Assembly (NCBI GenBank): GCA_017303795.1
Contig: JAFLBR010000008.1
Coordinates: forward strand, 1-64,000
Direction of reading: 5' to 3'
Source of the DNA: Cytophagales bacterium
GTDB taxonomy: Bacteria; Bacteroidota; Bacteroidia; Cytophagales; Cyclobacteriaceae
DNA length: 64,000 nucleotides
In this document: piece after piece, positions 7,372 to 16,130 of the stretch
Layout: every line of letters starts with the position of its first letter
Position numbering within the stretch: the first letter of the stretch is position 1
The notes under the pieces: model-generated
What the model saw: the letters and a program-made list of their open reading frames with translations, nothing else
Databases searched by the model: none
Told to the model about the DNA's origin: nothing
Translations under genes and position numbers: made by a program

Positions 7372-9582
7372 ATGAAACTCATTCACCTTATGGGAATGTG
7401 TTTGCTTTCTGTTGTGGCTATGGCTCAAACAGAAACAGACACAATCAAAACCTATCTGGATGAAGTTGTGGTTTCGGTTAACCGGTGGGAACAAAATCAA
7501 CGCGAGATTTCCACCCGTGTAGCCAAGATCACACCTTCCTTAATCCAGCTTCAAAATCCACAAACCAGTGCCGACTTACTGGGTTTGTCCAACCAGGTAT
7601 TTATTCAGAAAAGTCAGTTGGGTGGCGGTAGCCCGATGATTCGCGGCTTTGCTACCAACCGCATTTTATTAGTGGTGGATGGCGTGCGCATGAACAATGC
7701 TATTTTTCGTTCGGGCAATTTGCAGAATGTAATTTCATTCGATGCTAACGCTATTCAGAATACCGAAGTGCTGTTTGGGCCGGGATCGGTTGTATATGGC
7801 AGCGATGCCATTGGTGGCGTAATGAATTTTACTACGCTTACGTCAACAGTTTCCAGTTCGGGCTTCAGGTTTTCTGCTAACGCATTTGCACGTTATGCTT
7901 CCGCGAATGAAGAAAAAACCGGTCACGTAGATTTTTCAATTGGCTTGAAAAAGTGGGCCTTTGTTACCAGCATTACCAAGAGTGATTTTGGTGATTTGAA
8001 AATGGGATCGAACGGGCCAGATGATTACACGCGCCCCGATTACCAGGTGCGCGATGAAAACGGAAATGATATTACTGTTACCAATCCTAATCCGAACGTG
8101 CAATTGTTTAGTGGCTACAACCAACTTAACGTGATGCAGAAAGTTAGGTTTACGCCCAATGCCCATTGGGATTTTACCTATGGCTTTCATTATTCAAAAA
8201 CATCGGATGTGCCGCGTTATGATCGGTTGATTTTAAAAAGTGCAAATGTATTTACCAGTGCCGAATGGTATTACGGGCCTCAGAAATGGATGATGCATGC
8301 CTTGAATGCCCAGCTTACTAAACGGACGGCAATTTCTGATCAGATAAAGCTTGCTGTTGGCTATCAGGACTACGAAGAGAGTCGCCACAATAGAAATTTT
8401 ACGGGTGGAAATCGTAATCGCAGAACCGATCGGTACGAACGCGTAAAAGCTTTTTCGATAAATGTAGATGCCGATAAACAACTGAATGAAAAAGCAAACT
8501 TGTTTTATGGATTGGAATATGTAACCAATGCGGTGGGTTCAACAGCCGAACGTGTAAATATTGTAGATGGAACCACCAGCGGAGTTTCCACCCGCTACCC
8601 GGATGGATCGGAGTGGCGCTCGATGGCAGCGTATGCAGGCTTGCGATACGAGATTAACAGCAAGTGGATTGTAAATGGTAGTGCGCGATATACAAACGTT
8701 TATACTTACGCACCGTTCGATAATACCTATTTTGATTTTCAGTTTACCGAAGCAACACTAAAGAATGGTGCAACCAATGGTAGCCTGGGGGTGGCGTTCA
8801 ACCCAACATTAAAAATAAAATTGTATGCCAACGCTTCCACTGGTTTTCGGGCACCGAATGTAGATGACATTGGTAAAGTGTTCGATTCGCAGCCGGGTAC
8901 GGTTGTAGTACCTAATCCAAACCTAAAACCAGAAACTGCTTACAATACTGAAATTGGTTTTGCAGGTAAAATAGTGGCTGGGTTGAATTTTGATTTCTCA
9001 GCCTTCTATACGTTGCTGGATAATGCGATTGTGCGCGGCCCGTATACATTTAATGGTCAAACACAAATTGACTATGATGGTACACTCAGCGATGTGCTGG
9101 CGTTACAGAACATTAGCGAATTAACTGTGCGCGGGGTGCAGCTTGGTTTGCGTTGGGATTTCAACAAACAATTTCAATTAGCTTCTAACCTTAATCTGCA
9201 AAAGGGAAGAGAAAAAAATGTGGAGACTGGTGAAGATGTTTCGCCTACGCATGTGGCCCCTGCATTTGGCTCTACGCGCTTTTCGTTTACCAACAAGAAG
9301 ATCCGGTTAATGGCCTATGCCAACTACAATGGTAAAATTAAATTTAACGATCTCGCGCTAAGCGAACGGGCCGATGCCCATTTATATGCAAAAGATGCAA
9401 ATGGCAATCCGTATGCTCCGGCCTGGGCTACCTTCAATTTTAAATCATCTTTTGAAGTGGCGAAATTTGTTACGATAGATGCCGGTGTAGAAAATATTCT
9501 GGATAAGCGTTACCGCCCATACTCATCGGGCATTACCGCTCCCGGAAGAAATTTCATATTTGCATTGCGGGTAAAAGTTTAA
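7372..9582 (+). CDS. TonB-dependent receptor, haem/haemoglobin type
   Basis: A 736-residue outer-membrane receptor with a signal peptide (cleavage after VAMAQ). The plug contains GSPMIRGFATNRILLVVDGV and VLFGPGSVVYGSDAIGGVMNF; the barrel has NPNLKPETAYNTEIG, the signature of haem-type receptors (HmuR/HutR), and ends in a C-terminal aromatic-rich strand. It imports a ligand, probably haem or an iron chelate, using TonB energy. There is no N-terminal carboxypeptidase-like extension or SusD partner. It sits in a same-strand group with the membrane protein upstream and the PepSY protein downstream. Substrate is inferred. Confidence 0.85.
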   Translation: MKLIHLMGMCLLSVVAMAQTETDTIKTYLDEVVVSVNRWEQNQREISTRVAKITPSLIQLQNPQTSADLLGLSNQVFIQKSQLGGGSPMIRGFATNRILLVVDGVRMNNAIFRSGNLQNVISFDANAIQNTEVLFGPGSVVYGSDAIGGVMNFTTLTSTVSSSGFRFSANAFARYASANEEKTGHVDFSIGLKKWAFVTSITKSDFGDLKMGSNGPDDYTRPDYQVRDENGNDITVTNPNPNVQLFSGYNQLNVMQKVRFTPNAHWDFTYGFHYSKTSDVPRYDRLILKSANVFTSAEWYYGPQKWMMHALNAQLTKRTAISDQIKLAVGYQDYEESRHNRNFTGGNRNRRTDRYERVKAFSINVDADKQLNEKANLFYGLEYVTNAVGSTAERVNIVDGTTSGVSTRYPDGSEWRSMAAYAGLRYEINSKWIVNGSARYTNVYTYAPFDNTYFDFQFTEATLKNGATNGSLGVAFNPTLKIKLYANASTGFRAPNVDDIGKVFDSQPGTVVVPNPNLKPETAYNTEIGFAGKIVAGLNFDFSAFYTLLDNAIVRGPYTFNGQTQIDYDGTLSDVLALQNISELTVRGVQLGLRWDFNKQFQLASNLNLQKGREKNVETGEDVSPTHVAPAFGSTRFSFTNKKIRLMAYANYNGKIKFNDLALSERADAHLYAKDANGNPYAPAWATFNFKSSFEVAKFVTIDAGVENILDKRYRPYSSGITAPGRNFIFALRVKV

Positions 9583-9588
9583 AATGAT

Positions 9589-9643
9589 AGTAGGCGTCAA
9601 GACGGCTGTGGCCCAAAGTAAACAGCCGTCAGACGCCTCTACT
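9589..9643. repeat. long imperfect hairpin after TonB receptor
   Basis: Arms AGTAGGCGTCAAGACGGCTGT (9589-9609, the last 15 bases best paired) and its near complement at 9622-9643 are separated by a 12-base loop. It starts six bases after the receptor stop. It could act as a terminator or an mRNA 3'-stabilising hairpin. There is no strong T-tail. Confidence 0.6.
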
Positions 9644-9708
9644 TATTTAAGTTTGAACATCAGTTGAAAAGTTAAAGCGTCTTTTCAAGACAGTCTCTTA
9701 AAAAATCT

Positions 9709-10242
9709 ATGGCACTTCAGAATCTCGTTCATCGGCTTCGGCAATTCAGAACCTGGCATCATTGGGTAGGAATTAGTGTGGTGTTGTTTATGCTCATTAC
9801 CAGCGTTACCGGAGTGTTGCTGGGTTGGAAAAAAAATGTAGAAGTACTGCAGCCCGCTACCTTAAAAGGCGAGAGTAAAAATCTGCACGAGTGGGTAAGT
9901 TTTGATAAAGTGGCAACGGCTGCTGCACATGCAGTTGATTCGGTAGTGGGGCGTGCCATTGAAATGGACAGAATGGATGTGCGGCCGGACAAGGGAATGA
10001 TTAAAGTATTGTTTAAAGAAGGGTATTGGGAAGTGCAGGTTGATGGTGCTTCCGGAAAAGTTTTATCGGTAGCGCAACGCCATGCTGATTGGATTGAACA
10101 CATACACGATGGCTCTATTATTAGCGATGGATTTAAATTGCTTTACACCAACTACATCGGTTTCGGTTTATTGCTGCTTTCGATAACCGGGTTTTGGTTA
10201 TGGTATGGCCCACGCAGAATAAGAAAGGCGAAACAAGGTTAA
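9709..10242 (+). CDS. PepSY-associated membrane protein
   Basis: A 177-residue protein with helices at about residues 20-38 and 148-167 flanking a periplasmic PepSY-like domain. HHWVGISVVLFMLITSVTGVLLGW and IHDGSIISDGFKLLYTNYIGFGLLLLSITGFWLWYGPRR are typical of the short PepSY-TM family, often encoded next to siderophore or haem receptors and linked to ferric reduction. Histidines in HHW and IHDG could bind haem. The neighbouring TonB receptor supports an iron-uptake role. It converges on the next gene with a four-base overlap. Confidence 0.75.
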   Translation: MALQNLVHRLRQFRTWHHWVGISVVLFMLITSVTGVLLGWKKNVEVLQPATLKGESKNLHEWVSFDKVATAAAHAVDSVVGRAIEMDRMDVRPDKGMIKVLFKEGYWEVQVDGASGKVLSVAQRHADWIEHIHDGSIISDGFKLLYTNYIGFGLLLLSITGFWLWYGPRRIRKAKQG

Positions 10243-10649
10243 GCTGGGATATTAATTTCAATGGTCGGATTTATCTTCCGCAGTTCGGCCAGAAACTCTT
10301 GTTTATACTTTGGCGAAATTAAAACCGAATCGTACTTATTATAAAAAACTTCCAGCCTATCTAGCGAAGCTGCCGGTGAGCTGAACAGGCTATTCGATTT
10401 TTGGATTTTGCGAATGGAATCTATTGCAATAAGCTTGTTGATGATAAAGCCACTTTTAATTCGGAGTTTGCCGCCTTCAATCTGATAGAATGTGGTAGTA
10501 ATCAAATGAACGATAAAGAGGAGGGTAATAAGGAGTATCGCTATGCCCGGCCATGCTTTTTGAATAACCATCATAGTGCCCGTAACTCCCAGAATCACTC
10601 CAATGGGGATCACTACTTCCAATCCAATCTTTGAATAAAACCGTTTCAT
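10239..10649 (-). CDS. PH-like domain membrane protein
   Basis: A 136-residue protein with two N-terminal transmembrane helices (about 12-28 and 34-52) followed by a bacterial PH-like domain (GGKLRIKSGFIINKLIAIDSIRKIQKSNS and DSVLISPKYKQEFLAELRKINP). The latter stretch is a hallmark of the YdbS/YyaB-type PH_6 group. Function is unknown; it is a membrane-anchored scaffold by fold. It stands alone, with its 3' end overlapping the PepSY gene by four bases on the other strand. Confidence 0.65.
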   Translation of the reverse strand: MKRFYSKIGLEVVIPIGVILGVTGTMMVIQKAWPGIAILLITLLFIVHLITTTFYQIEGGKLRIKSGFIINKLIAIDSIRKIQKSNSLFSSPAASLDRLEVFYNKYDSVLISPKYKQEFLAELRKINPTIEINIPA

Positions 10650-10775
10650 TTTGCCGCAGGTGTTGAATTTTTCTACAATGCCACAAGTTCTGCATCCCTA
10701 AAATAAGCAGAATTCTGGTCTTTACAGAAGGCTATGCTTTTTGCTAAACCTCAAGCGAAACCAAACTATTGTTTT

Positions 10776-11366
10776 ATGATTAAGAAAGCAGCAGTACTTA
10801 TTGTTATGTTGGCAGCTTCAATTGGGGCCTTTAGTCAAACAGCCTTTGGAGTGAAGGGCGGTTTAAATCTTAGCACCATTAACTGGAAAGATGCAGAGGC
10901 AACCTACGATGGCCGCACGGGGTATCATGCCGGATTTTTTCTGCGGAGCCGTCATGAAAAAATCGCATTTCAACCCGAGCTTTTACTTTATACTCAGAAA
11001 GGTGACATTCAAAATTCGGTGTTTGGCACTGCACAGGAAAGTTTTACGTATGTAACTATTCCAGTGCTGTTTAAATTCTATCCTGTGGGCGGTTTGAATC
11101 TTCATGCGGGGCCACAGTTTGGATTTCTGATTGATGGCGAACGCAAATACGATACTGTATTTGGTGGCGGCACCGAAGACATAACCGAATCGTACAAAGG
11201 CAGCGACATTGCGGTATCGGCTGGTTTGGGTTATGATTTTAAATTCGGATTGAGTTTAGATGCGCGCTACAACATTGGTGTAAAAGATATTAACAATGCA
11301 GCCAATGGCGAAGATGCCCGAAGCCGTGTGTTTATGGTATCACTCGGTTGGAATTTTCTGAAGTAA
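10776..11366 (+). CDS. PorT-family outer-membrane beta-barrel
   Basis: A 196-residue porin-family protein starting at the ATG that gives MIKKAAVLIVMLAASIGAFSQ, a good signal peptide; the open frame extends 14 codons further upstream without one. The body (FGVKGGLNLSTINW, FQPELLLYTQKG, VTIPVLFKFYP, LHAGPQFGFLIDG) matches the OMP_b-brl_2 eight-stranded barrel family common in Bacteroidota. The exact function is unknown. Its stop codon is directly followed by a CCCCTCTCC palindrome. Confidence 0.8.
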   Translation: MIKKAAVLIVMLAASIGAFSQTAFGVKGGLNLSTINWKDAEATYDGRTGYHAGFFLRSRHEKIAFQPELLLYTQKGDIQNSVFGTAQESFTYVTIPVLFKFYPVGGLNLHAGPQFGFLIDGERKYDTVFGGGTEDITESYKGSDIAVSAGLGYDFKFGLSLDARYNIGVKDINNAANGEDARSRVFMVSLGWNFLK

Positions 11367-11400
11367 CCTCACCCCTGCCCCTCTCCAAAGGAGAGGGGTT
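11367..11400. repeat. CCTCACCCC-type palindromic repeat, copy 1
   Basis: Core CCCCTCTCC-AAA-GGAGAGGGG (11378-11398) preceded by CCTCACCCC. It begins immediately after the stop codon at 11364-11366. The same family recurs at 47394-47432 on the other strand, where it is read as protein. It lies between two convergent genes and may also work as a bidirectional terminator. Confidence 0.75.
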
Positions 11401-11413
11401 AGGCTCGGTGAGT

Positions 11414-13771
11414 TTACTTCAGATTATCGTCAAACAATTTTAAAATTCGTTTGTATTCATCCGTCCAACTGCTGGGTTCTACAAACCCATGATCTTCCAT
11501 CGGGTAAACGGCCAGCTCCCAATTGTCTTTGCCTAATTCAATTAACCGTTGTGTCAATTTCACCGCGTCTTGAAAATGCACATTCACATCAACCATGCCG
11601 TGGCAGATTAACAAATGGCCTTTCAATCCTTCGGCATGGTAATAAGGCGAACTCTTCGCGTAAGCAATACTATCGGCAACCGGTGTATTTAAAATGTTGG
11701 CTGTGTAGCCATGATTGTATTGTGCCCAATCCGTAACCGGACGCAGTGCCGCACCAGCGGCAAACACATCGGGTGTAGTAAACAGACCCATCAAAGTAAT
11801 AAAGCCACCATACGAGCCACCATACACACCGATGCGCTTTGGATCAACGCCATGTTTTTCGGTAAGCCACTTGGCACCATCTACATTGTCGGTTAAATCT
11901 TTGCCACCCATAAATCTATAAATGCCCGTGCGCCAATCGCGGCCATAGCCTGCGCTTGCGCGATAGTCCAGATCAAGCACAGTGTAACCTTTATCTAATA
12001 ATAGATTGTGAAACATGTATTCGCGGAAGTAGCTGCTCCACCACTTGTGTGCGTTTTGTAAATAGCCGGCACCATGCACAAAAATTACGGCAGCGCCATT
12101 TGGTTTTTCAGGTTTGTATAAACGTGTATATACATCGGCACCATCGCGCGCTTTAAAAGTAGTTACTTCGGGTTCGCGCCAGTTGTACGATTTAAACTCA
12201 GCAGAAAGTGAACTTGTAATTTGTACCGGCTTTGCGCCAGTTTTATTTTCCTGTAGGTAAAGTTCCCACGGTTTGTTGCTGTACGAGTAGCGGAATGCAA
12301 TCCACTTTTCATCGGGCGATAGTTCCACTTCGTGCGCGCCTGTCATGGTCGTTAACTTTTCGGCTTTGCCTCCGGCAACCGAAAGCTTATAAAAATGTTT
12401 TTCGCCCGGATGTACTTCGTTGGTAATGATGTAGAAGAATTTTTTATCGCGCGAAAGCGATACAGATTGTACTTCGTACTTACCAGCGGTAAGCGCTTGT
12501 TTTTTGCCTGTTGTAACATCGGCAAGGTATAAATGCGAGTAACCACTTTCTTCCGATTGATACCACAGCGATTTATTATCAGCCAACCAACCAATACTTG
12601 CACCACCAAAAAAACCTCCGCCAGTACCGGGGCCACCAATCCAGGCTTCATCATGCTGCCTGTCGATTACTTTAAGTTTGGCAGTTGCAACATCTAATGC
12701 TACAATCCAACGATCTTTATTGTCTTGCGACCGAAGCGATAAAGCATTGTTCTTGCCATCGGCTGACCAAACCAAACCGGAATAGCTCACTGCGCGTGGT
12801 GTTGGCTTTTTATCTTTTGCGTCTTTGGTTTCCTTGGTGGGATAATCTTTTTTGAATTCAGCGTTATCAAAAATGCCGGGCACATCATCTGTTTTTACCA
12901 GCAACACGGTATCGCGCTTTATGTCATATACAAACAACTCGCTGCTACTTTGTACACCACCCACTTTGGAACGAGCCGGAATGTCTTCTGTAAAACCAGA
13001 TTCGGTTACATAGTTGGGCACGATGGTATTTTTGGCACTGCTGCTTTTTATAACCTGATAGGTAACAAAGTTTCCATCGGGACTTAATTGAATAGCGGTG
13101 ATGTTGTTATCGCCAAAATAAATTTCTTTAGGCCGGGCCGGTGCATCGCCTTTACGATTTTTTGCAGAGGCTTCGCGATTATTGCTACGTTGTTTAAGCA
13201 CATCAAAGTAAGCAAGCTGGTCGGTCTTTAACCATTTTTCCTGTTCGCCAGTTTTTGCTTCGGGGCGTTTGGCGCCTCTTTTAAAATCGGTCAGCTGCGC
13301 AAATGCACCGGTAGCAATTTCCCAACTAAATAAATTGTTGCTGGCAGTGAAAATGATTTTGCGTTCGTCAAGCGAAAAGGTTGCGCCCGATTCCCGATCG
13401 ATTGTATTGGTAATCTGATTTACTTTTCCGGTAACTACGTCCAACAAAAACAAGTCGCCATTTTTTTCATAAACCTTTTTGGTGAACGTTTTATTGAAGG
13501 AGCCTCCAAACGAAGGCAGCGCTCTACGTGTTGCGGCCGCTACTTTTTGTGGAGCGCGGTTGGTAAGCGTAATGCTGTGCAACGAATCGCCCGGATTTTT
13601 TTCGGGGTTCCAGTTAAAGTAAAGTTGTTTGCTGTCGTGCGACCAGTTGAGATTTGAAGGCGCCACGCCAATCCATTTCGGGTCGCGCATAATTTTTTCG
13701 ACTGTAAGCGGGCCTAATGTCTGTGCCCACGCCCCGTGACTGATCAACAGGAACAAAAGTATTTTTTTCAT
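11414..13771 (-). CDS. S9 family prolyl oligopeptidase-like peptidase
   Basis: A 785-residue exported serine peptidase (signal peptide ending AWAQ). An N-terminal WD40/DPP-like beta-propeller (about residues 40-520) precedes an alpha/beta hydrolase domain. The catalytic triad is visible as Ser 653 in GGSYGG, Asp 728 in HGMVD and His 761 in DHGF. S9 enzymes cleave oligopeptides, often after proline, and Bacteroidota periplasmic forms act in peptide scavenging. Length fits the DPP-IV/acylaminoacyl class. Monocistronic; a TGCCTTTG box lies about 26 bases upstream. Confidence 0.9.
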   Translation of the reverse strand: MKKILLFLLISHGAWAQTLGPLTVEKIMRDPKWIGVAPSNLNWSHDSKQLYFNWNPEKNPGDSLHSITLTNRAPQKVAAATRRALPSFGGSFNKTFTKKVYEKNGDLFLLDVVTGKVNQITNTIDRESGATFSLDERKIIFTASNNLFSWEIATGAFAQLTDFKRGAKRPEAKTGEQEKWLKTDQLAYFDVLKQRSNNREASAKNRKGDAPARPKEIYFGDNNITAIQLSPDGNFVTYQVIKSSSAKNTIVPNYVTESGFTEDIPARSKVGGVQSSSELFVYDIKRDTVLLVKTDDVPGIFDNAEFKKDYPTKETKDAKDKKPTPRAVSYSGLVWSADGKNNALSLRSQDNKDRWIVALDVATAKLKVIDRQHDEAWIGGPGTGGGFFGGASIGWLADNKSLWYQSEESGYSHLYLADVTTGKKQALTAGKYEVQSVSLSRDKKFFYIITNEVHPGEKHFYKLSVAGGKAEKLTTMTGAHEVELSPDEKWIAFRYSYSNKPWELYLQENKTGAKPVQITSSLSAEFKSYNWREPEVTTFKARDGADVYTRLYKPEKPNGAAVIFVHGAGYLQNAHKWWSSYFREYMFHNLLLDKGYTVLDLDYRASAGYGRDWRTGIYRFMGGKDLTDNVDGAKWLTEKHGVDPKRIGVYGGSYGGFITLMGLFTTPDVFAAGAALRPVTDWAQYNHGYTANILNTPVADSIAYAKSSPYYHAEGLKGHLLICHGMVDVNVHFQDAVKLTQRLIELGKDNWELAVYPMEDHGFVEPSSWTDEYKRILKLFDDNLK

Positions 13772-13888
13772 AACGAGTTTATTGAAAAGGAAAATTAGGC
13801 AAAGGCATTCATTAAGCGATGAAAATTGTACCAGTGGTAAAAATCAGGATAAGAATCGCGAATTGATGTGTTTTTAATCATTCCACTT

Positions 13889-13896
13889 TACCTTTG
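13889..13896 (+). promoter_or_regulatory. -7 promoter box TACCTTTG
   Basis: A perfect TAnnTTTG match followed by CAGCT and then the ATG at 13902, five bases after the box. This predicts a leaderless mscS-like mRNA. Confidence 0.6.
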
Positions 13897-13901
13897 CAGC
13901 T

Positions 13902-14945
13902 ATGAAAGAATTTTTAGCGCAGGAATTTTACGGTAACACGGTAGAGCATTACCTGATTACGTTGGGCATTATTGTAGGCGGAATTGTGGTGGTGCGGATT
14001 GTGAAGAAACGGATTCTGATACAATTGAAGAAGTGGACCGAGAAAACCGAAACCAAGATAGACGATTACATTGTAAAGGGAATTGAAAAATTTGGACTAC
14101 CCGTTTTAAATATTGTAGTGCTTTATTCCGCACTTCATTACCTCACGTTTTCAGAAAAGATCACGAAGATTATCAATAACACATTGGGTGTTGTTATTAC
14201 GTTCTATGTCATTAGAATGATTTCAGCCTTTGTGCGATTGTTGCTCGAATCATTAATCAGCAAGCAGGAAGGTGGCCAGGAAAAACTGAGGCAGTTGAAT
14301 GGGGTAATGCTGATTGTAAATGGCGTTATCTGGATTCTGGGTCTGTTATTTCTTTTCGATAACCTCGGTTATAACGTAACCACCATTGTGGCCGGGTTAG
14401 GCATTGGCGGTATTGCCATTGCATTGGCCGCGCAAAACATTCTGGGCGATTTGTTTAATTACTTCGTAATCTTTTTTGATCGCCCGTTTGAAGTTGGCGA
14501 CTCCATTAATGTAGATGGCAAAGCAGGAACGGTAGAATACATTGGTATTAAAACAACGCGCGTACGAAGTTTAACAGGTGAGCAACTGGTGTTTTCGAAC
14601 AGCGACCTTACCAAATCGCGCATTCATAATTTTAAGCGAATGGATCGCAGACGCGCAGTGTTGGCGTTGGGAGTGGTTTATGAAACTACACACGAACAGT
14701 TGCAACGCATACCCACTTTGATTGAAGAAATAATTAAGGCCGAGCCGGGAGCTACATTTGATCGCGCTCATTTTGCAAAATTTGGATCTTACAGCCTCGA
14801 TTTTGAAGTGGTATATTTTGTAGAGTCGGCCGAGTATCTGGTTTATATGAACGTGCAACAGCAAATTAATCTTAAAATTTTTAAAGTGTTTGCCGATGCT
14901 AAGATTGATTTTGCATATCCAACACAAACAATTCTAAGCAGGTAG
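13902..14945 (+). CDS. mechanosensitive ion channel, MscS family
   Basis: A 347-residue inner-membrane channel with four predicted helices, ending in the pore helix GLGIGGIAIALAAQNILGD (about 166-184), then the beta-domain motif FFDRPFEVGDSINVDGKAGTVEYIGIKTTRVR. MscS channels open on membrane tension and release solutes after osmotic downshift. A short N-terminal pre-region adds helices compared with E. coli MscS. Monocistronic, convergent with the PIN toxin gene. Confidence 0.9.
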   Translation: MKEFLAQEFYGNTVEHYLITLGIIVGGIVVVRIVKKRILIQLKKWTEKTETKIDDYIVKGIEKFGLPVLNIVVLYSALHYLTFSEKITKIINNTLGVVITFYVIRMISAFVRLLLESLISKQEGGQEKLRQLNGVMLIVNGVIWILGLLFLFDNLGYNVTTIVAGLGIGGIAIALAAQNILGDLFNYFVIFFDRPFEVGDSINVDGKAGTVEYIGIKTTRVRSLTGEQLVFSNSDLTKSRIHNFKRMDRRRAVLALGVVYETTHEQLQRIPTLIEEIIKAEPGATFDRAHFAKFGSYSLDFEVVYFVESAEYLVYMNVQQQINLKIFKVFADAKIDFAYPTQTILSR

Positions 14946-14953
14946 TCGTATTA

Positions 14954-15361
14954 TCAATTAAGCCAGTCCAGAAATTCAGTAGGAGCTAATATGGGTATTC
15001 CCCGAAACGGGTGAAGTATGGTAAGATCTGCATCGCCACTACAAATGCAATCAACTTTAGCTTCCGCTGCTAAGATTAAGAATTTCAAATCGTCAGGGTC
15101 GCGGCATTCAATCGTGTAAACATTCTTTATGGTTACCATTGTGGCATTGCGAAGAATAGCATTAAGACGTTGAATCCGCGTTTCCTTCGCTTCGTATCGG
15201 TCAAACTTGTTACGGGAAATTACTTCTATGATTTCAGATCGTGTTTCTTCAGAGAAACATAACTCACCCGAGTTTTTCGCCACTTCAATTACTTTGGCAG
15301 GTAAGCTATTGGGTTTGATAATTCCGCTTACTAACAAATTTGAATCGAGCACGAATCTCAT
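14954..15361 (-). CDS. PIN-domain toxin, COG1569 family
   Basis: A 135-residue protein. Acidic active-site residues are visible: Asp 6 in FVLDSNLL, Glu in EETRSEIIEV, the CRDPDDLKFL stretch and SGDADL. PIN toxins are Mg-dependent RNases; this is the COG1569 group annotated as a putative toxin of a type II system. The gene follows its likely antitoxin with a five-base gap, the usual order. The last residues (APTEFLDWLN) are typical of the group. RNA target unknown. Confidence 0.85.
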   Translation of the reverse strand: MRFVLDSNLLVSGIIKPNSLPAKVIEVAKNSGELCFSEETRSEIIEVISRNKFDRYEAKETRIQRLNAILRNATMVTIKNVYTIECRDPDDLKFLILAAEAKVDCICSGDADLTILHPFRGIPILAPTEFLDWLN

Positions 15362-15366
15362 CGATT

Positions 15367-15615
15367 CTACTTCTTAATGAAGCTCTCAAATATTTCTGGA
15401 TTAAGTCGTGTTAGCTTGCTGATGATTTCTGATGGAAGTCCAGCTTCTGCAAGATCAATCGCCAAATCAATTTGATCGGTTCCGGTTGGGTACAACTCGC
15501 CATTTAATAAAGCGCTTATCGCTCTCGAAGAAATTTTTTGTTGGTCTTCAGGCGTAAGCTTTTCCCATATTCTGGCAGCTGTATCCGTTACCTCTATAGT
15601 TGTCGTAGTTTTCAT
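15367..15615 (-). CDS. putative antitoxin of PIN toxin
   Basis: An 82-residue acidic protein with an N-terminal beta strand (TTTTIEVTD), a predicted helix pair and a C-terminal helical tail (LPSEIISKLTRLNPEIFESFIKK). It lies directly upstream of the COG1569 PIN toxin with a five-base gap, as expected for the antitoxin. I do not recognise a named DNA-binding fold with certainty. Context is the main evidence. Confidence 0.65.
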   Translation of the reverse strand: MKTTTTIEVTDTAARIWEKLTPEDQQKISSRAISALLNGELYPTGTDQIDLAIDLAEAGLPSEIISKLTRLNPEIFESFIKK

Positions 15616-15663
15616 AATTTAACAATGCTAAGCTAAAAAATATTAGCGACTAACTATTCTGAA

Positions 15664-16014
15664 TTACTTCTTTTTCTCCTTCGTTAAATCAGTAACAATG
15701 CTATTGAATATAGACAGGATTAAACTGAACCCCAATGCCCACCAGAAACCATCTACTGTAAAACCGGCCACAAAATAATCGACCAGTAAAATGATGAGGG
15801 CGTTAATCACCAAAAGAAAAAGCCCCAACGTAACTACCGTAATGGGGATGGTGAATAAAATTAAAATTGGTTTTACAATTACGTTGGCAATGGCCAGCAC
15901 CACAACTACCAATAAGGCATAACCGTAATTTTCAACATGCACACCACTTTGCAGCAGGTAGCCAGTAAGTAAAACTCCGAGGCCGTTTAAGAGAAAACGA
16001 ATGATTCCGTTCAT
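15664..16014 (-). CDS. phage holin superfamily IV-like membrane protein (PF04020)
   Basis: About 116 residues with four transmembrane segments, including NVIVKPILILFTIPITVVTLG and LVDYFVAGFTVDG, the signature of the 'mycobacterial 4TMS holin' family. Despite the name, chromosomal members are common and not tied to phage; function is unknown. The ATG at 16014 is preferred: the longer frame starts at a TTG that lies inside a perfect TATCTTTG promoter box. No phage genes are nearby. Confidence 0.8.
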   Translation of the reverse strand: MNGIIRFLLNGLGVLLTGYLLQSGVHVENYGYALLVVVVLAIANVIVKPILILFTIPITVVTLGLFLLVINALIILLVDYFVAGFTVDGFWWALGFSLILSIFNSIVTDLTKEKKK

Positions 16015-16042
16015 GTTAAGTGCTTTAGATTTCAAAGATAGC

Positions 16043-16050
16043 TTTTTTGT
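16043..16050 (-). promoter_or_regulatory. -7 promoter box TATCTTTG
   Basis: On the minus strand, 28 bases before the ATG at 16014. It overlaps the TTG at 16035, which argues against that TTG as a start. Confidence 0.5.
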
Positions 16051-16116
16051 TATGTTTAGAATCTTAAATTTTAAGTCTGGAATTTCGAATTTTAAATTTA
16101 AAATCCTGAATCTTTC

Positions 16117-16124
16117 TACCTTCG
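16117..16124 (+). promoter_or_regulatory. -7-like box TACCTTCG
   Basis: One mismatch to TAnnTTTG, six bases before the ATG at 16131. Confidence 0.35.
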
Positions 16125-16130
16125 CTTCTT

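Noticed and set aside
14954-15615. A novel toxin-antitoxin type
   Set aside because: The toxin is a recognisable COG1569 PIN protein in the usual gene order.
15664-16014. Prophage, from the 'phage holin' family name
   Set aside because: The family is common on chromosomes and no other phage gene is nearby.
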